From Pontibacter beigongshangensis (GTDB lineage Bacteria > Bacteroidota > Bacteroidia > Cytophagales > Hymenobacteraceae): DNA of 39,260 nucleotides. Below are positions 25,025 through 34,995 of the stretch, one piece after another. Under the pieces are notes generated by a model. That model did not search any database. It worked only from the letters and a program-made list of their open reading frames with translations, and was not told where the DNA came from. The stretch is taken from assembly GCF_014332515.1 (NCBI RefSeq), contig NZ_VFSD01000034.1, forward strand, positions 1 to 39,260, given 5' to 3'. Numbering within the stretch: position 1 is the stretch's first letter; each line of letters starts with the position of its first letter. The translations under genes and the position numbers were made by a program.

Positions 25025-25134
25025 CCTGCCCCAGCGGTAAGGGGCAAACAGTTGGCCGCCAACAAAGCAGGGTACCCGTATGCAGGCCATAATTATTACG
25101 TTGGCTTAAAAAATCGATTTGAGCAGAATATTCT

Positions 25135-25142
25135 TAACTTTG
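25135..25142 (+). promoter_or_regulatory. -7 box of lepA (TAACTTTG)
   Basis: Exact TAnnTTTG match 18 nt before the lepA ATG. A TTTG is present only 13 nt upstream, closer than usual. Confidence 0.45.
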
Positions 25143-25160
25143 TTTTCGTATTGATACTAT

Positions 25161-26945
<1,785 letters not shown>

Positions 26946-26957
26946 CACTTTTAAAAA

Positions 26958-26986
26958 AAGCCCCGGCATGTCTGCATGTCGGGGCT
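26958..26986 (+). terminator. lepA terminator
   Basis: AAGCCCCGGCATG pairs with CATGTCGGGGCTT (one G-T pair), loop TCTG. It starts 13 nt behind the lepA stop. The plus-strand T-run is weak; the minus strand has a good one (AAAAAAA upstream). Confidence 0.75.
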
Positions 26987-27103
26987 TATGGTTTGTGCGA
27001 TTGTTTTTAATATAATCTCCGAATCAGGAAAAACACTTTCATGTAGCTTTTTAAGACTGCAGAACAACCCATAACTTTTAACTCATAACTCTCAACTTAC
27101 AAA

Positions 27104-27985
27104 ATGACCCTGCTCGACGGTAAAAAAACATCCGAAGCCATTCAGAACGAAATAGCTGCTGAAGTGGCTGAGATCAAAGCCAAAGGCGGCAAAGTGCCTC
27201 ACCTGGCTGCCATTCTTGTCGGAAACGATGGGGGCTCTGTTACCTATGTCAACAACAAAGTGCTGGCCTGTGAGCGTGTCGGCTTTGAATCGTCGCTGTT
27301 CCGCTACGAAGATTCTATTACTGAAGAGGAACTGCTGCACAAGATAAAAGAACTGAACGAGGACCCTGAAATAGACGGTTTTATCGTACAGCTGCCCCTG
27401 CCCAAGCACATCGACGCGGAGAAGGTGCTGGAAGCCGTTGACCCCACCAAGGACGTAGACGGGTTCCACCCGACCAATGTGGGTCGCATGGTGGCTGGCC
27501 TGCCTGCCTACCTGCCAGCCACGCCAGCAGGCATTCTGCAACTGCTGGAACGCTATAAAATCGAAACATCCGGCAAACACTGCGTAGTGATAGGTCGGAG
27601 CAACATTGTGGGTTCGCCCATGAGCATCCTGATGGCCAAGAGTGCTTACCCTGGCAACTGCACCGTAACCGTTTGCCATAGCCGCACCGTAGACCTGCCT
27701 TCGTTTACACGCCAGGCCGATATCATCATCGCAGCCATCGGCAAGCCCGAGTTCGTTACAGCCGACATGGTGAAAGAAGGAGCCGTGGTGATAGACGTGG
27801 GCACCACCCGTGTACCCGATGCCAGCCGTAAATCCGGTTTCAGGCTGAAAGGCGATGTGAACTTTGATGAAGTAGCGCCCAAATGCAGCTACATTACACC
27901 GGTGCCAGGCGGTGTGGGCCCCTTAACCATCGCCATGCTGCTCAAAAACACACTCAGCGCTGCCAAAAAAGAAGTTTACGCATAG
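27104..27985 (+). CDS. folD: Bifunctional methylenetetrahydrofolate dehydrogenase / methenyl-THF cyclohydrolase
   Basis: 293 residues. Signatures: VGNDGGSVTYVNNKVLACERVGF with the catalytic Tyr/Lys pair, DGFIVQLPLPKHID, PTKDVDGFHPTNVGRM, then the NADP site VVIGRSNIVGSPMSILM and C-terminal TPVPGGVGPLTIAMLL. Supplies 10-formyl-THF and NADPH for one-carbon metabolism in the cytosol. Usual length. A short stretch of repeated ATAACT-type heptads precedes the start. Single gene; a short repeat and a shared terminator follow. Confidence 0.97.
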   Translation: MTLLDGKKTSEAIQNEIAAEVAEIKAKGGKVPHLAAILVGNDGGSVTYVNNKVLACERVGFESSLFRYEDSITEEELLHKIKELNEDPEIDGFIVQLPLPKHIDAEKVLEAVDPTKDVDGFHPTNVGRMVAGLPAYLPATPAGILQLLERYKIETSGKHCVVIGRSNIVGSPMSILMAKSAYPGNCTVTVCHSRTVDLPSFTRQADIIIAAIGKPEFVTADMVKEGAVVIDVGTTRVPDASRKSGFRLKGDVNFDEVAPKCSYITPVPGGVGPLTIAMLLKNTLSAAKKEVYA

Positions 27986-28030
27986 GGAAGTCTGGTGTAC
28001 TTTTATTCAGTGAAAATGAAACAGGTGCCT

Positions 28031-28077
28031 CAGCAGCAGAAAAACGCTCTGGAGGGCCTTTTTCATTAGAATAATTC
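28031..28077 (+). repeat. Short intergenic repeat, complete copy
   Basis: CAGCAGCAG, hairpin GCTC-TGGA-GGGC, TTTTTCATTAGAATAATTCAG. 45 nt behind the folD stop, sense orientation. Confidence 0.8.
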
Positions 28078-28113
28078 AGCATCATGTAAACCCTTTTGAA
28101 CTTGGTGCAGACA

Positions 28114-28153
28114 AAGAAAGCCTCAGGAGAACTTGTCTTCCTGAGGCTTTCTT
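28114..28153. terminator. Bidirectional terminator between folD and thrC
   Basis: AAGAAAGCCTCAGGA (28114-28128) pairs perfectly with TCCTGAGGCTTTCTT (28139-28153), 15 bp, loop 10 nt, T-rich on both sides. Serves convergent folD and the thr operon. Confidence 0.88.
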
Positions 28154-28176
28154 CTTAATGAAAACAGGGATTAAAT

Positions 28177-29493
28177 CTACAGCTTAACCTGCTCCTGCAG
28201 CACAGCAGCCAGTTCGTTGAAGTCGTTATTGATGCTGATAGAATGCTTAGGCTTGTTCAGGAAAGCCTGCAACTGCTCCGGCAATTCCACTTCTTCACCA
28301 ATTATCTCCTCTATACTCTGCTTAAACTTGGCAGGGTGTGCTGTTTCCAGGAAAATACCAGCAGATTTTTGCTCAGTAAAGAATTTTTTCAGGGCCATAT
28401 ATCCGATTGCCCCGTGTGGGTCCATCAGGTAGTTTTGCTCCTGGTTCACTTCGCGGATAATCGATCGGATAGGTTCGTCATCTGTCCAGTAGCCTTTCAC
28501 CACTTGCAGCAATGCATCGAAGTCGTTTCCGAAAAGCTCCAGAATACGTGGGAAGTTGTTTGGTGCGCCAACGTCCATGGCATTGGCGATGGTGGCTACC
28601 GATGGGGCAGGCGTGTAAACGCCTGTCTCGAGGTAATCCGGAACTATCTTGTTTCGGTTGGTAGCCGCTATAAAGCTGGCGATTGGCAAGCCCATCTGGC
28701 GGGCCAGCAGTCCGGCAGCGAGGTTACCGAAATTTCCGGAAGGCACAGCAAATGTAACGGCAGAGGCTTCGGCAGATGGATTTTGCTTTCTCCACTGGCC
28801 CCAGGCATGGAAATAGTACACCATCTGCGGCAGCCAGCGGGCCACATTAATGGAGTTGGCAGAAGAAAGCTGCATCTCTTTTGCCAGTTCAGCATCCGAG
28901 AACGCCTGCTTCACCAGGCTCTGGCAATCGTCGAACGTTCCTTTTACAGCTACAGAAGTAATGTTCTGGCCGAGTGTTGTAAACTGCATCTCCTGAATGT
29001 CGCTTACGCCACCCTCCGGGTACAGAATTACCACCTCTATATTTGCTACGCCTAGGAAACCGTTTGCCACGGCACTGCCTGTATCGCCGGAAGTAGCCAC
29101 CAGCACCGTAACCGGGTTGCCGCTGGTGGAGAAAGCCTGCAGGCAGCGCGACATAAAGCGGGCGCCCACATCTTTAAAAGCACAGGTAGGGCCATAGAAC
29201 AGCTCCAACGCCGAAACGCCTTCCTCCACCGCTACCAGCGGAATTGGAAAGTTGAAGACTTCCTCGCAGATAGATTTCAGATGATCAGGGGCAATATCAG
29301 GAGCCGTATAGGGGCTCAACACCTGGTAGGCTATTTCCGGAAGCGACAGCGTTGGCAGCGCCTCGAAGAAGGACGCAGGTAAAACCGGGATCTCCTTCGG
29401 GAAAAACAGGCCTTTGTCCTGTGGTAAACCTTTGATCACAGCCTCGCTGAAGCTCATGTCCGGCGACTGGCGGTTGGTACTATAGAATGTCAT
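28177..29493 (-). CDS. thrC: Threonine synthase
   Basis: 438 residues. PLP enzyme converting O-phosphohomoserine to threonine. PLP lysine in PTCAFKDVGARFMSR (Lys107), DTGSAVANGF, phosphate/PLP-binding VPSGNFGNLAAG, and SANSINVARWLPQMVYYF are all present. The N terminus (MTFYSTNRQSPDMSFSEAVIKGLPQDKGLFFP) is that of the bacterial class. Its ATG overlaps the thrB stop (ATGA, 29490-29493), so it is translationally coupled. Last gene of the operon, ended by the terminator at 28114-28153. Confidence 0.97.
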   Translation of the reverse strand: MTFYSTNRQSPDMSFSEAVIKGLPQDKGLFFPKEIPVLPASFFEALPTLSLPEIAYQVLSPYTAPDIAPDHLKSICEEVFNFPIPLVAVEEGVSALELFYGPTCAFKDVGARFMSRCLQAFSTSGNPVTVLVATSGDTGSAVANGFLGVANIEVVILYPEGGVSDIQEMQFTTLGQNITSVAVKGTFDDCQSLVKQAFSDAELAKEMQLSSANSINVARWLPQMVYYFHAWGQWRKQNPSAEASAVTFAVPSGNFGNLAAGLLARQMGLPIASFIAATNRNKIVPDYLETGVYTPAPSVATIANAMDVGAPNNFPRILELFGNDFDALLQVVKGYWTDDEPIRSIIREVNQEQNYLMDPHGAIGYMALKKFFTEQKSAGIFLETAHPAKFKQSIEEIIGEEVELPEQLQAFLNKPKHSISINNDFNELAAVLQEQVKL

Positions 29494-30452
29494 GCTTGTG
29501 CGGGTTGTAAGATAGTTTGTTCGATCAGCCGTGCACCTTGCTCAGGCACCTGCGTTACGTAAGATTTTAATTCTATGCCACTGCTGCTGTATACCAGCTC
29601 CATGGCCTGCTGTACGGCCAGGGCATGCGCTTCGGTAGCCGAAAGGGCAAATATAGAAGGACCGGAACCGGAAATACCGCATCCGAGTGCCCCTGCACCA
29701 ATGGCAGCCGCCTTGGCCTGGTTAAACAACGGTATCAGCACAGAGCGCTCCGGTTCGAATATCTCGTCGTGGAGGCTGCGCCCGATCAGGCTGTAATCAC
29801 CCTTCAGCAGTCCGGTAATCAGGCCGGCCAGGTTGCCCCACTGCCGGATACCCTTCTGCAACGGTATGTCCTTTTTCAGAATGCTGCGGGCCAGCGATGT
29901 CTTCAGCTCTACCTGCGGGTGGATCACCGTGCAGTACAGCTCTACCGGCACACCCAGCGGCACTATATCCAGTGGCTCGTAGCTGCGCACCAGCACAAAG
30001 CCGCCCAGCAGGGCAGGAGCCACATTGTCGGCGTGCGCTGAACCAGATGCCTTGCGCTCCCCTTCCATGGCATACACCACCAGTTCCTGCGTGGTAAATG
30101 GTTTGCCCAGCAGCTCGTTCATGGCATAGGCTGCGGCAGCCGAGCTGGCGGCGCTGCTGCCGAGTCCGCTGCCCACCGGCAAGCCCTTATGCAGCTGTAG
30201 CTCCACACCATGCGCAATCTCAAGGTCGGTGAGCATTTTCTGCGCCACCACCCCGATCACGTTTTCTGACGGGTCGAGCGAAAGGCCGCTCACTCCTGTT
30301 ACTGCAGAGATCGTAACACCTGGAGTTGCTTTTTTGCGCGCCCACACTTCATCGCCAGGGTGCTCCATGGCAAAGCCCAGTACATCGAATCCGCAGCAGA
30401 CATTGGCTACGGTGGCCGGTGCGTACGCTTTTATAAATTCTGAATTATTCAT
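29490..30452 (-). CDS. thrB: Homoserine kinase (GHMP family)
   Basis: 320 residues. Phosphorylates homoserine. The ATP-binding glycine/serine loop GLPVGSGLGSSAASSAAAAYA and N-terminal APATVANVCCGFDVLGFA (substrate-side GHMP motif 1) are clear, and motif 3 GCGISGSGPSIFAL near the C terminus is present. Overlaps aspartokinase upstream and thrC downstream by 4 bp each. Usual GHMP length. Confidence 0.96.
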   Translation of the reverse strand: MNNSEFIKAYAPATVANVCCGFDVLGFAMEHPGDEVWARKKATPGVTISAVTGVSGLSLDPSENVIGVVAQKMLTDLEIAHGVELQLHKGLPVGSGLGSSAASSAAAAYAMNELLGKPFTTQELVVYAMEGERKASGSAHADNVAPALLGGFVLVRSYEPLDIVPLGVPVELYCTVIHPQVELKTSLARSILKKDIPLQKGIRQWGNLAGLITGLLKGDYSLIGRSLHDEIFEPERSVLIPLFNQAKAAAIGAGALGCGISGSGPSIFALSATEAHALAVQQAMELVYSSSGIELKSYVTQVPEQGARLIEQTILQPAQA

Positions 30453-31873
30453 GATTCTACTTGTTGTGCCATCTCAAACGCCGACAGGTCTGGTCTGGAA
30501 AGAAAAAAATTGTCGTGCAGCAGGTTCACCGCTCGTTGCGCATCCTCGGCCTGCACCACAAACGAAATATTGCGTTCTGTGGCTCCCTGCGCAATGGCTC
30601 TGATGTTGATGCCATTGCTGCCCAGCAGCGAGAAAGTGGTGCCGGCAATGCCTGGCTGCTTTATCATGCCGTTGCCTACCAAAGCTATAATACTCATAGG
30701 CGCCTCTAAGTTCAACGGATCCAGAATTCCTGTCCGGATATCTTCCGCAAACTCGTGCTCCAGGGCTTGCAGGGCATGGGCTCCCTCACTTTGGGTGAGG
30801 CCAATGGTAATGCTGTGCTCGGAGGAGGATTGCGTTATAAAGTAGATGTTGATGCTCTCGGTTGCCACCGCCTTGAACATGCGCATGGCAATGCCGGGCA
30901 CACCCACCATGCCACTGCCTGTTAAGGTCAGCATGGCAATGTTGTCGATGCACGATACGCCTTTTATAATCTGGTTTCCGGGAGTGGCTTTCTCCGTAAT
31001 CAGCGTGCCCTTATGCGAGGGGTTGAAGGTGTTTTTGAGCTGCAACGGAATTTTGGCCGACACCAGCGGGTAGATGGTTGGCGGGTAGAGCACTTTGGCC
31101 CCGAAATAGGCCAGTTCCATTGCCTCCTCATAGCTCAGCTCCGGAATGGAGTAAGCCGACTTGGCTTTGCGTGGGTCCGTGGTGTACATGCCATCCACAT
31201 CAGACCAGAGTTCCAGCCTTTCCGCATTTAGAGCGGCCGCGTACAGCGAGGCGCTGTAATCGGAGCCGCCACGGCCCAGCACCGTAGTTTTGCCAGTGCT
31301 GGAACTGGCGATAAAGCCAGGCGCAATGATCAGCGCCGCTTCCGGCAAATGCTTCTGTATCTGCTCGTAGGTTTTCTGAAGGTCTACTTTCGCATTCAGA
31401 TAGTTATTATCTGTAAAGATGAAATGCCGGCTGTCGATCAGGATGTTGGCCAGGCCTTTGTACTGAAAGGCTTCTGAAACAATGGCAGACGAAAGCAGCT
31501 CGCCATAACTCATGACACGGGCCTTAATGCTGTCGCTGATCTCGTCGAGCAGGTATACGCCTTTGCACATATCCTCCAGCTCACGTAGGCGCAGCTTTAT
31601 TTTGCCTTTAATGTTTATCTGCAGATTGATCGGCACCAGCTCCTCAATGGCTTCCATATGCTTGGCCTCGAGCTGCTGCAACACATCCTGGTAGGAGTCG
31701 TCGTGGGCGGCAGCTTTCTGAAAACAGTTGATCAGCATATCTGTTACGCCAGACATGGCCGATACTACCACCAGCATGCGGTTTGTGTCTTTTTTGTCGC
31801 TTAGTATTGAGGCGATCTGCGAGATGGCCCTGGCGTTGGCTACGGATGTTCCACCAAATTTTAAAACCAGCAT
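30449..31873 (-). CDS. lysC: Aspartokinase, monofunctional, with two ACT domains
   Basis: 474 residues. Catalytic N-terminal domain MLVLKFGGTSVANARA, GRGGSDYSASLYAA, and SDVDGMYTTDP. Two ACT regions follow (about 310-385 and 395-455), with MLTLTGSGMVGVPGIAMRMFKAVA and IIALVGNGMIKQPGIAGTTFSLLG, closely like the regulatory half of bifunctional ThrA. The protein ends soon after LLHDNFFLS, exactly where ThrA would continue into homoserine dehydrogenase. Phosphorylates aspartate; feedback by threonine and/or lysine expected. First gene of the lysC-thrB-thrC operon. The lysC symbol is by function; whether it derives from thrA by loss of its dehydrogenase half is inference. Confidence 0.92.
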   Translation of the reverse strand: MLVLKFGGTSVANARAISQIASILSDKKDTNRMLVVVSAMSGVTDMLINCFQKAAAHDDSYQDVLQQLEAKHMEAIEELVPINLQINIKGKIKLRLRELEDMCKGVYLLDEISDSIKARVMSYGELLSSAIVSEAFQYKGLANILIDSRHFIFTDNNYLNAKVDLQKTYEQIQKHLPEAALIIAPGFIASSSTGKTTVLGRGGSDYSASLYAAALNAERLELWSDVDGMYTTDPRKAKSAYSIPELSYEEAMELAYFGAKVLYPPTIYPLVSAKIPLQLKNTFNPSHKGTLITEKATPGNQIIKGVSCIDNIAMLTLTGSGMVGVPGIAMRMFKAVATESINIYFITQSSSEHSITIGLTQSEGAHALQALEHEFAEDIRTGILDPLNLEAPMSIIALVGNGMIKQPGIAGTTFSLLGSNGINIRAIAQGATERNISFVVQAEDAQRAVNLLHDNFFLSRPDLSAFEMAQQVES

Positions 31874-31977
31874 AGTTAATGGTTCTGATGTTTTACTAAA
31901 AGTTTTTGAGAGGCCTGTAAATGGCTAACGGAAGCCAGGAAGGCGAAAAGGCTGGATGATTAATTTTACGTAAACCC

Positions 31978-32100
31978 CTAATGGGTAATAATACCTGGTG
32001 TGGCTCTGGAGAGAAGGACAGCACCGGAAATAATGGACCCTCCGGAAGCACTTTCTGGTGTTGCGGCACAGGAAATAGATATGTTACGTAAATTTTTCAT
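31978..32100 (-). CDS. Candidate 40-aa leader peptide of the threonine operon
   Basis: ATG 32100 to TAG 31978. Sequence starts MKNLRNISISCAATPESASG and ends GIITH. Ile (6) and Thr (3) with the last IIT just before the stop suit a leader sensing threonine/isoleucine tRNA charging. It lies 36 nt after the expected start of a TATTTTTG promoter (32142-32149) and 104 nt before the aspartokinase ATG. I do not see a GC-rich attenuator hairpin with a T-run in that 104 nt, so the mechanism is not proven. The exact reverse strand also stays open (31981-32094, Cys/Gly-rich), so strand choice rests on promoter and operon. Confidence 0.45.
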   Translation of the reverse strand: MKNLRNISISCAATPESASGGSIISGAVLLSRATPGIITH

Positions 32101-32141
32101 TTTTTTTGACGAGCCAATATCTATATAATTTTAAACAATTG

Positions 32142-32149
32142 CAAAAATA
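32142..32149 (-). promoter_or_regulatory. -7 box of the threonine operon (TATTTTTG)
   Basis: Exact TAnnTTTG on the minus strand (plus strand CAAAAATA). TTTC, 18 nt upstream, is one base off TTTG. Expected start about 32136. Confidence 0.5.
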
Positions 32150-32310
32150 TAGGGGAGGTTGGTTATAGAAATCCTAAGTTTTAGGCCAAGTGAGTTGATA
32201 TTATGGCAAAAACCAGGAACAGAACAGCCTGCGCAGTATGTTGCATATTTATGCTAAATTGCAGGTTCTGCCTTTCGGGCGTGAATAAAACAATATAAAA
32301 AAGAACAAGA

Positions 32311-32339
32311 AAAGCACAACGGCCTATGTTTTGTGCTTT
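32311..32339 (+). promoter_or_regulatory. Hairpin directly before queE start
   Basis: AAAGCACAA (32311-32319) pairs perfectly with TTGTGCTTT (32331-32339), loop 11 nt, 3 nt before the upper possible start. A second stem lies at 32220-32270 (CAGAA..CCTGC with GCAGGTTCTG). Could sequester the start or end transcription; I do not recognise a preQ1 aptamer. Confidence 0.35.
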
Positions 32340-32348
32340 AAAATGAAT

Positions 32349-33005
32349 ATGTTAGAAACAACAAAGCTATATAAGACAGCCTCCATACACCAGGTGCCCC
32401 AGGACGGCAGCAGCCTGCCGCTCATGGAAGCTTTTTATACCATACAGGGAGAAGGCGCCAACACCGGTTGCGCCGCCTATTTTATTCGCCTGGGAGGTTG
32501 TGACGTGGGGTGCCACTGGTGCGATGTAAAAGAGTCGTGGGATGCGGAGCTGCACCCGCTCACACCGGTGGAGGAGATTGTGCAAACAGCCGGGCAGTTT
32601 CCGGGAAAGGCTGTGGTGGTAACTGGAGGCGAGCCTTTGCTTTACAACCTCAATCCGCTTACCTCGCTGCTGCAGGAACGTGGCATCCAGACGTTTATAG
32701 AAACTTCCGGAGCCTATCCTTTAAGTGGTTTCTGGGACTGGGTGTGCCTGTCGCCCAAGAAGTTTAAAGCGCCGGATGCCTCTGTGTACCCGCATGCAGA
32801 TGAGCTGAAGGTCATCATTTTCAACAAAAGCGACTTTGCCTGGGCCGAGGAGCACGCTGCTAAAGTTGGGGCTAAAACAAGGCTCTATTTGCAGCCCGAA
32901 TGGAGTAAGGCAGACCAGCTGATGCCCCAGATCGTGGAATACGTAAAAAACAACCCGAAATGGCGTGTGTCGCTGCAGACACACAAATATATGGACATTC
33001 CATAA
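32349..33005 (+). CDS. queE: 7-carboxy-7-deazaguanine synthase (radical SAM)
   Basis: 218 residues from ATG 32349; an ATG two codons earlier and one at 32331 are in frame, but the latter lies in the hairpin arm. Radical SAM cluster GGCDVGCHWCD with Cys51, Cys55, Cys58 (CxxxCxxC as in QueE), VTGGEPLL for SAM, LSPKKFK and the C-terminal TRLYLQPEW, VSLQTHKYMDIP. Converts 6-carboxytetrahydropterin to CDG in the queuosine pathway. Its other pathway genes are not in the window. Ends 5 nt before the PorE-like gene, so both probably share a transcript. Confidence 0.95.
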   Translation: MLETTKLYKTASIHQVPQDGSSLPLMEAFYTIQGEGANTGCAAYFIRLGGCDVGCHWCDVKESWDAELHPLTPVEEIVQTAGQFPGKAVVVTGGEPLLYNLNPLTSLLQERGIQTFIETSGAYPLSGFWDWVCLSPKKFKAPDASVYPHADELKVIIFNKSDFAWAEEHAAKVGAKTRLYLQPEWSKADQLMPQIVEYVKNNPKWRVSLQTHKYMDIP

Positions 33006-33010
33006 CACCT

Positions 33011-34939
33011 ATGTACAAGAATCTGCTCATCGTATTTTTGTTGCTCTCCTGCATCAGTTACAGTACCTGTGCCCAAACCAGTACGCTAAGCACTACCTCC
33101 AAAAAGGCGCAAAGTCTGTACTATAAAGCCGATGAGTATGCCAGGGCCCGCAATTTTAAAAAGGCCCTGGAGATTCTGGACGAGGCGACCCAGAAGGACC
33201 CAGCATTTGCAGAAGCTTATCTGAAAGCAGCCAGCCTGACCAGGTCGCTTGGCGATAAGGCGGCCACCTTTGAGTATCTGGAGAAGGGGCTGGCGCTGGT
33301 ACCCTACGATCCTGCGCTGCAGAACAATTATTTTGATATCGCAGAACTGCATTTTGAAAGAGGAAATTACGAGCAGGCCAAAAATTACTACGATGCCTTC
33401 CTGAAGTCTAAACCCAGGAACCCCAAGCTGGTGGATATGGCCCGGCAGCAGGTAAGAACCAGCGACTATGCCCTGCTGGCTATGCTGAACCCTGTAGAGT
33501 TTAACCCCGTGCAGCTGCCAGCTACTATTAACCGGTTCGGGTTGCAGTATTTTCCGTCTACTACAGCCGATCAGCGCCACCTGATCTATACGGGCCGCCT
33601 GAGCGCCCGGCCAGACCAGGACGAGAACATCTATGTGAGCCAGTGGCAGGAGGGGGAGTGGCAGGCGCCGGTCTCCATCTCCGATGCCATTAACTCACTT
33701 GCCAACGAAGGAGCCGCCACCATCTCCGGCGATGGAAAGACCCTGGTATTTACCTCCTGTAACCGCCCCGACAGCCAGGGCGACTGCGACCTGTACATTT
33801 CTTTCAGAACCGGAAACGAGTGGAGCAGGCCCAGCAACATGGGCTACACCGTTAATTCCAAAGCCTGGGAATCGCAGCCAAGTCTTTCGGCCGATGGCAG
33901 AACCCTGTACTTTACCTCTAATAGGGCAGGTGGCAAGGGAAAAGAAGATATCTGGGTGACGCACATGCGTGAGGATGGCAGCTGGGAAAAGCCTGCCAAC
34001 GCAGGAGCACCCATCAACACCAGTGGCCGCGACATGGCCCCTTTTATTCATGCCAGCGGTTCTACCCTTTATTTTGTAAGCGATGGGCACCAGGGGCTTG
34101 GCGGACTGGATGCCTTTAAAACAACGCTTAAGCCGGACCATAAGTGGGAAGTGCCGGAGAATATGGGGTACCCCCTCAACACGCACGCCGATGAAGGCTC
34201 CGTCTTTATTACCCCCGACAATAAAACCGGCTACTATTCGCGCAAGGTTGTTGCAGACACGGGGGCTCCGTCTATCCTGTTGTACAGCTTTGAGGTGCCG
34301 GATATCTGGAAGAGCAGTGAGAAAAGCACCTACGCCCAGGGCAGGGTATTCGATAACGTGACTAAAAAGCCTTTGAAGGCCACCATCCAGCTCTACGATG
34401 TGAAAGCCGACTCGCTGGTGCAGCAGGTAAACTCAGACCAGGTATCCGGAGAGTACACGGCCGTGCTGGCAGAGGGCAGGAAATATGCCCTCTACGTAAG
34501 TGCCCCGGCCTATATGATGAACAGCCTGAGTTTTGACTATACCTCGGCCAAAGCCTTAACGCCGGTAGCCCTGGATGTGTACCTCGACCCTATAAGCGCA
34601 GGAGCGGCTGTGGTCCTGAACAATATATTTTTTAATACAGGCGAGTATGCGCTGGCGCAGGATTCTAAAACCGAACTGAATAAACTGATCAGCTTTCTGC
34701 AGCAAAATAAAGATCTGAAAATAGAGATTGCCGGCCACACCGACGATGTGGGCTCCGACGATGCCAACCAGGTGCTGTCCGAAAAGAGAGCCAGGTCCGT
34801 AGCCGAATATTTGGCCGGCAAAGGCATTGGCAAAGACCGGCTCCGGTCAAAAGGGTATGGCGAGTCCAGGCCAAAGCAACCCAACACCACAGAGGAGAAC
34901 CGAAGCCTGAACCGTAGAATCGAAATGAAAATTCTGTAA
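33011..34939 (+). CDS. PorE-like TPR / PD40 / CRD / OmpA-C protein
   Basis: 642 residues from ATG 33011 (MYKNLLIVFLLLSCISYS signal peptide; LLSC could be a lipobox or the cleavage may fall after CAQ). Order: TPR repeats about 30-150 (ALEILDEATQKDPAFAEAYLKAA, EQAKNYYDAFLKSKPR), PD40/WD40-like propeller about 165-425 (repeated SADGRTLYFTSNR-type blades), carboxypeptidase-regulatory-like domain about 440-520, OmpA C-terminal peptidoglycan-binding domain about 535-642 (IEIAGHTDDVGS, LRSKGYGESRP, NRRIEM). This is the domain order of PorE of the T9SS, which anchors the machine to peptidoglycan, but OmpA/PD40 paralogues are common in this phylum. The window also has a T9SS-B substrate, consistent with it. 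Confidence 0.88.
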   Translation: MYKNLLIVFLLLSCISYSTCAQTSTLSTTSKKAQSLYYKADEYARARNFKKALEILDEATQKDPAFAEAYLKAASLTRSLGDKAATFEYLEKGLALVPYDPALQNNYFDIAELHFERGNYEQAKNYYDAFLKSKPRNPKLVDMARQQVRTSDYALLAMLNPVEFNPVQLPATINRFGLQYFPSTTADQRHLIYTGRLSARPDQDENIYVSQWQEGEWQAPVSISDAINSLANEGAATISGDGKTLVFTSCNRPDSQGDCDLYISFRTGNEWSRPSNMGYTVNSKAWESQPSLSADGRTLYFTSNRAGGKGKEDIWVTHMREDGSWEKPANAGAPINTSGRDMAPFIHASGSTLYFVSDGHQGLGGLDAFKTTLKPDHKWEVPENMGYPLNTHADEGSVFITPDNKTGYYSRKVVADTGAPSILLYSFEVPDIWKSSEKSTYAQGRVFDNVTKKPLKATIQLYDVKADSLVQQVNSDQVSGEYTAVLAEGRKYALYVSAPAYMMNSLSFDYTSAKALTPVALDVYLDPISAGAAVVLNNIFFNTGEYALAQDSKTELNKLISFLQQNKDLKIEIAGHTDDVGSDDANQVLSEKRARSVAEYLAGKGIGKDRLRSKGYGESRPKQPNTTEENRSLNRRIEMKIL

Positions 34940-34942
34940 GCC

Positions 34943-34995
34943 GATTATTTGAATGAAACAGGCCCTCCGGAGCATGCTGCTGTAGCTGCTGCTGC
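34943..34995 (-). repeat. Short intergenic repeat, complete copy
   Basis: ATTATTTGAATGAAACAGGC, CCTCCGGAGC, then CTGCTG codons. Immediately behind the PorE-like stop but in antisense orientation to it; second behind the gltA terminator on the minus strand. Confidence 0.8.

Larger units (their letters stand above)
24716..25160. other. Divergent region between PAS-LuxR gene and lepA
   Basis: Holds one short repeat copy and the lepA -7 box; otherwise no gene, RNA or terminator seen. Confidence 0.5.

Noticed and set aside
32220..32340. preQ1 riboswitch before queE
   Set aside because: GGTTC and an A-rich tail are present, but I cannot form the required P1 stem and pseudoknot together.
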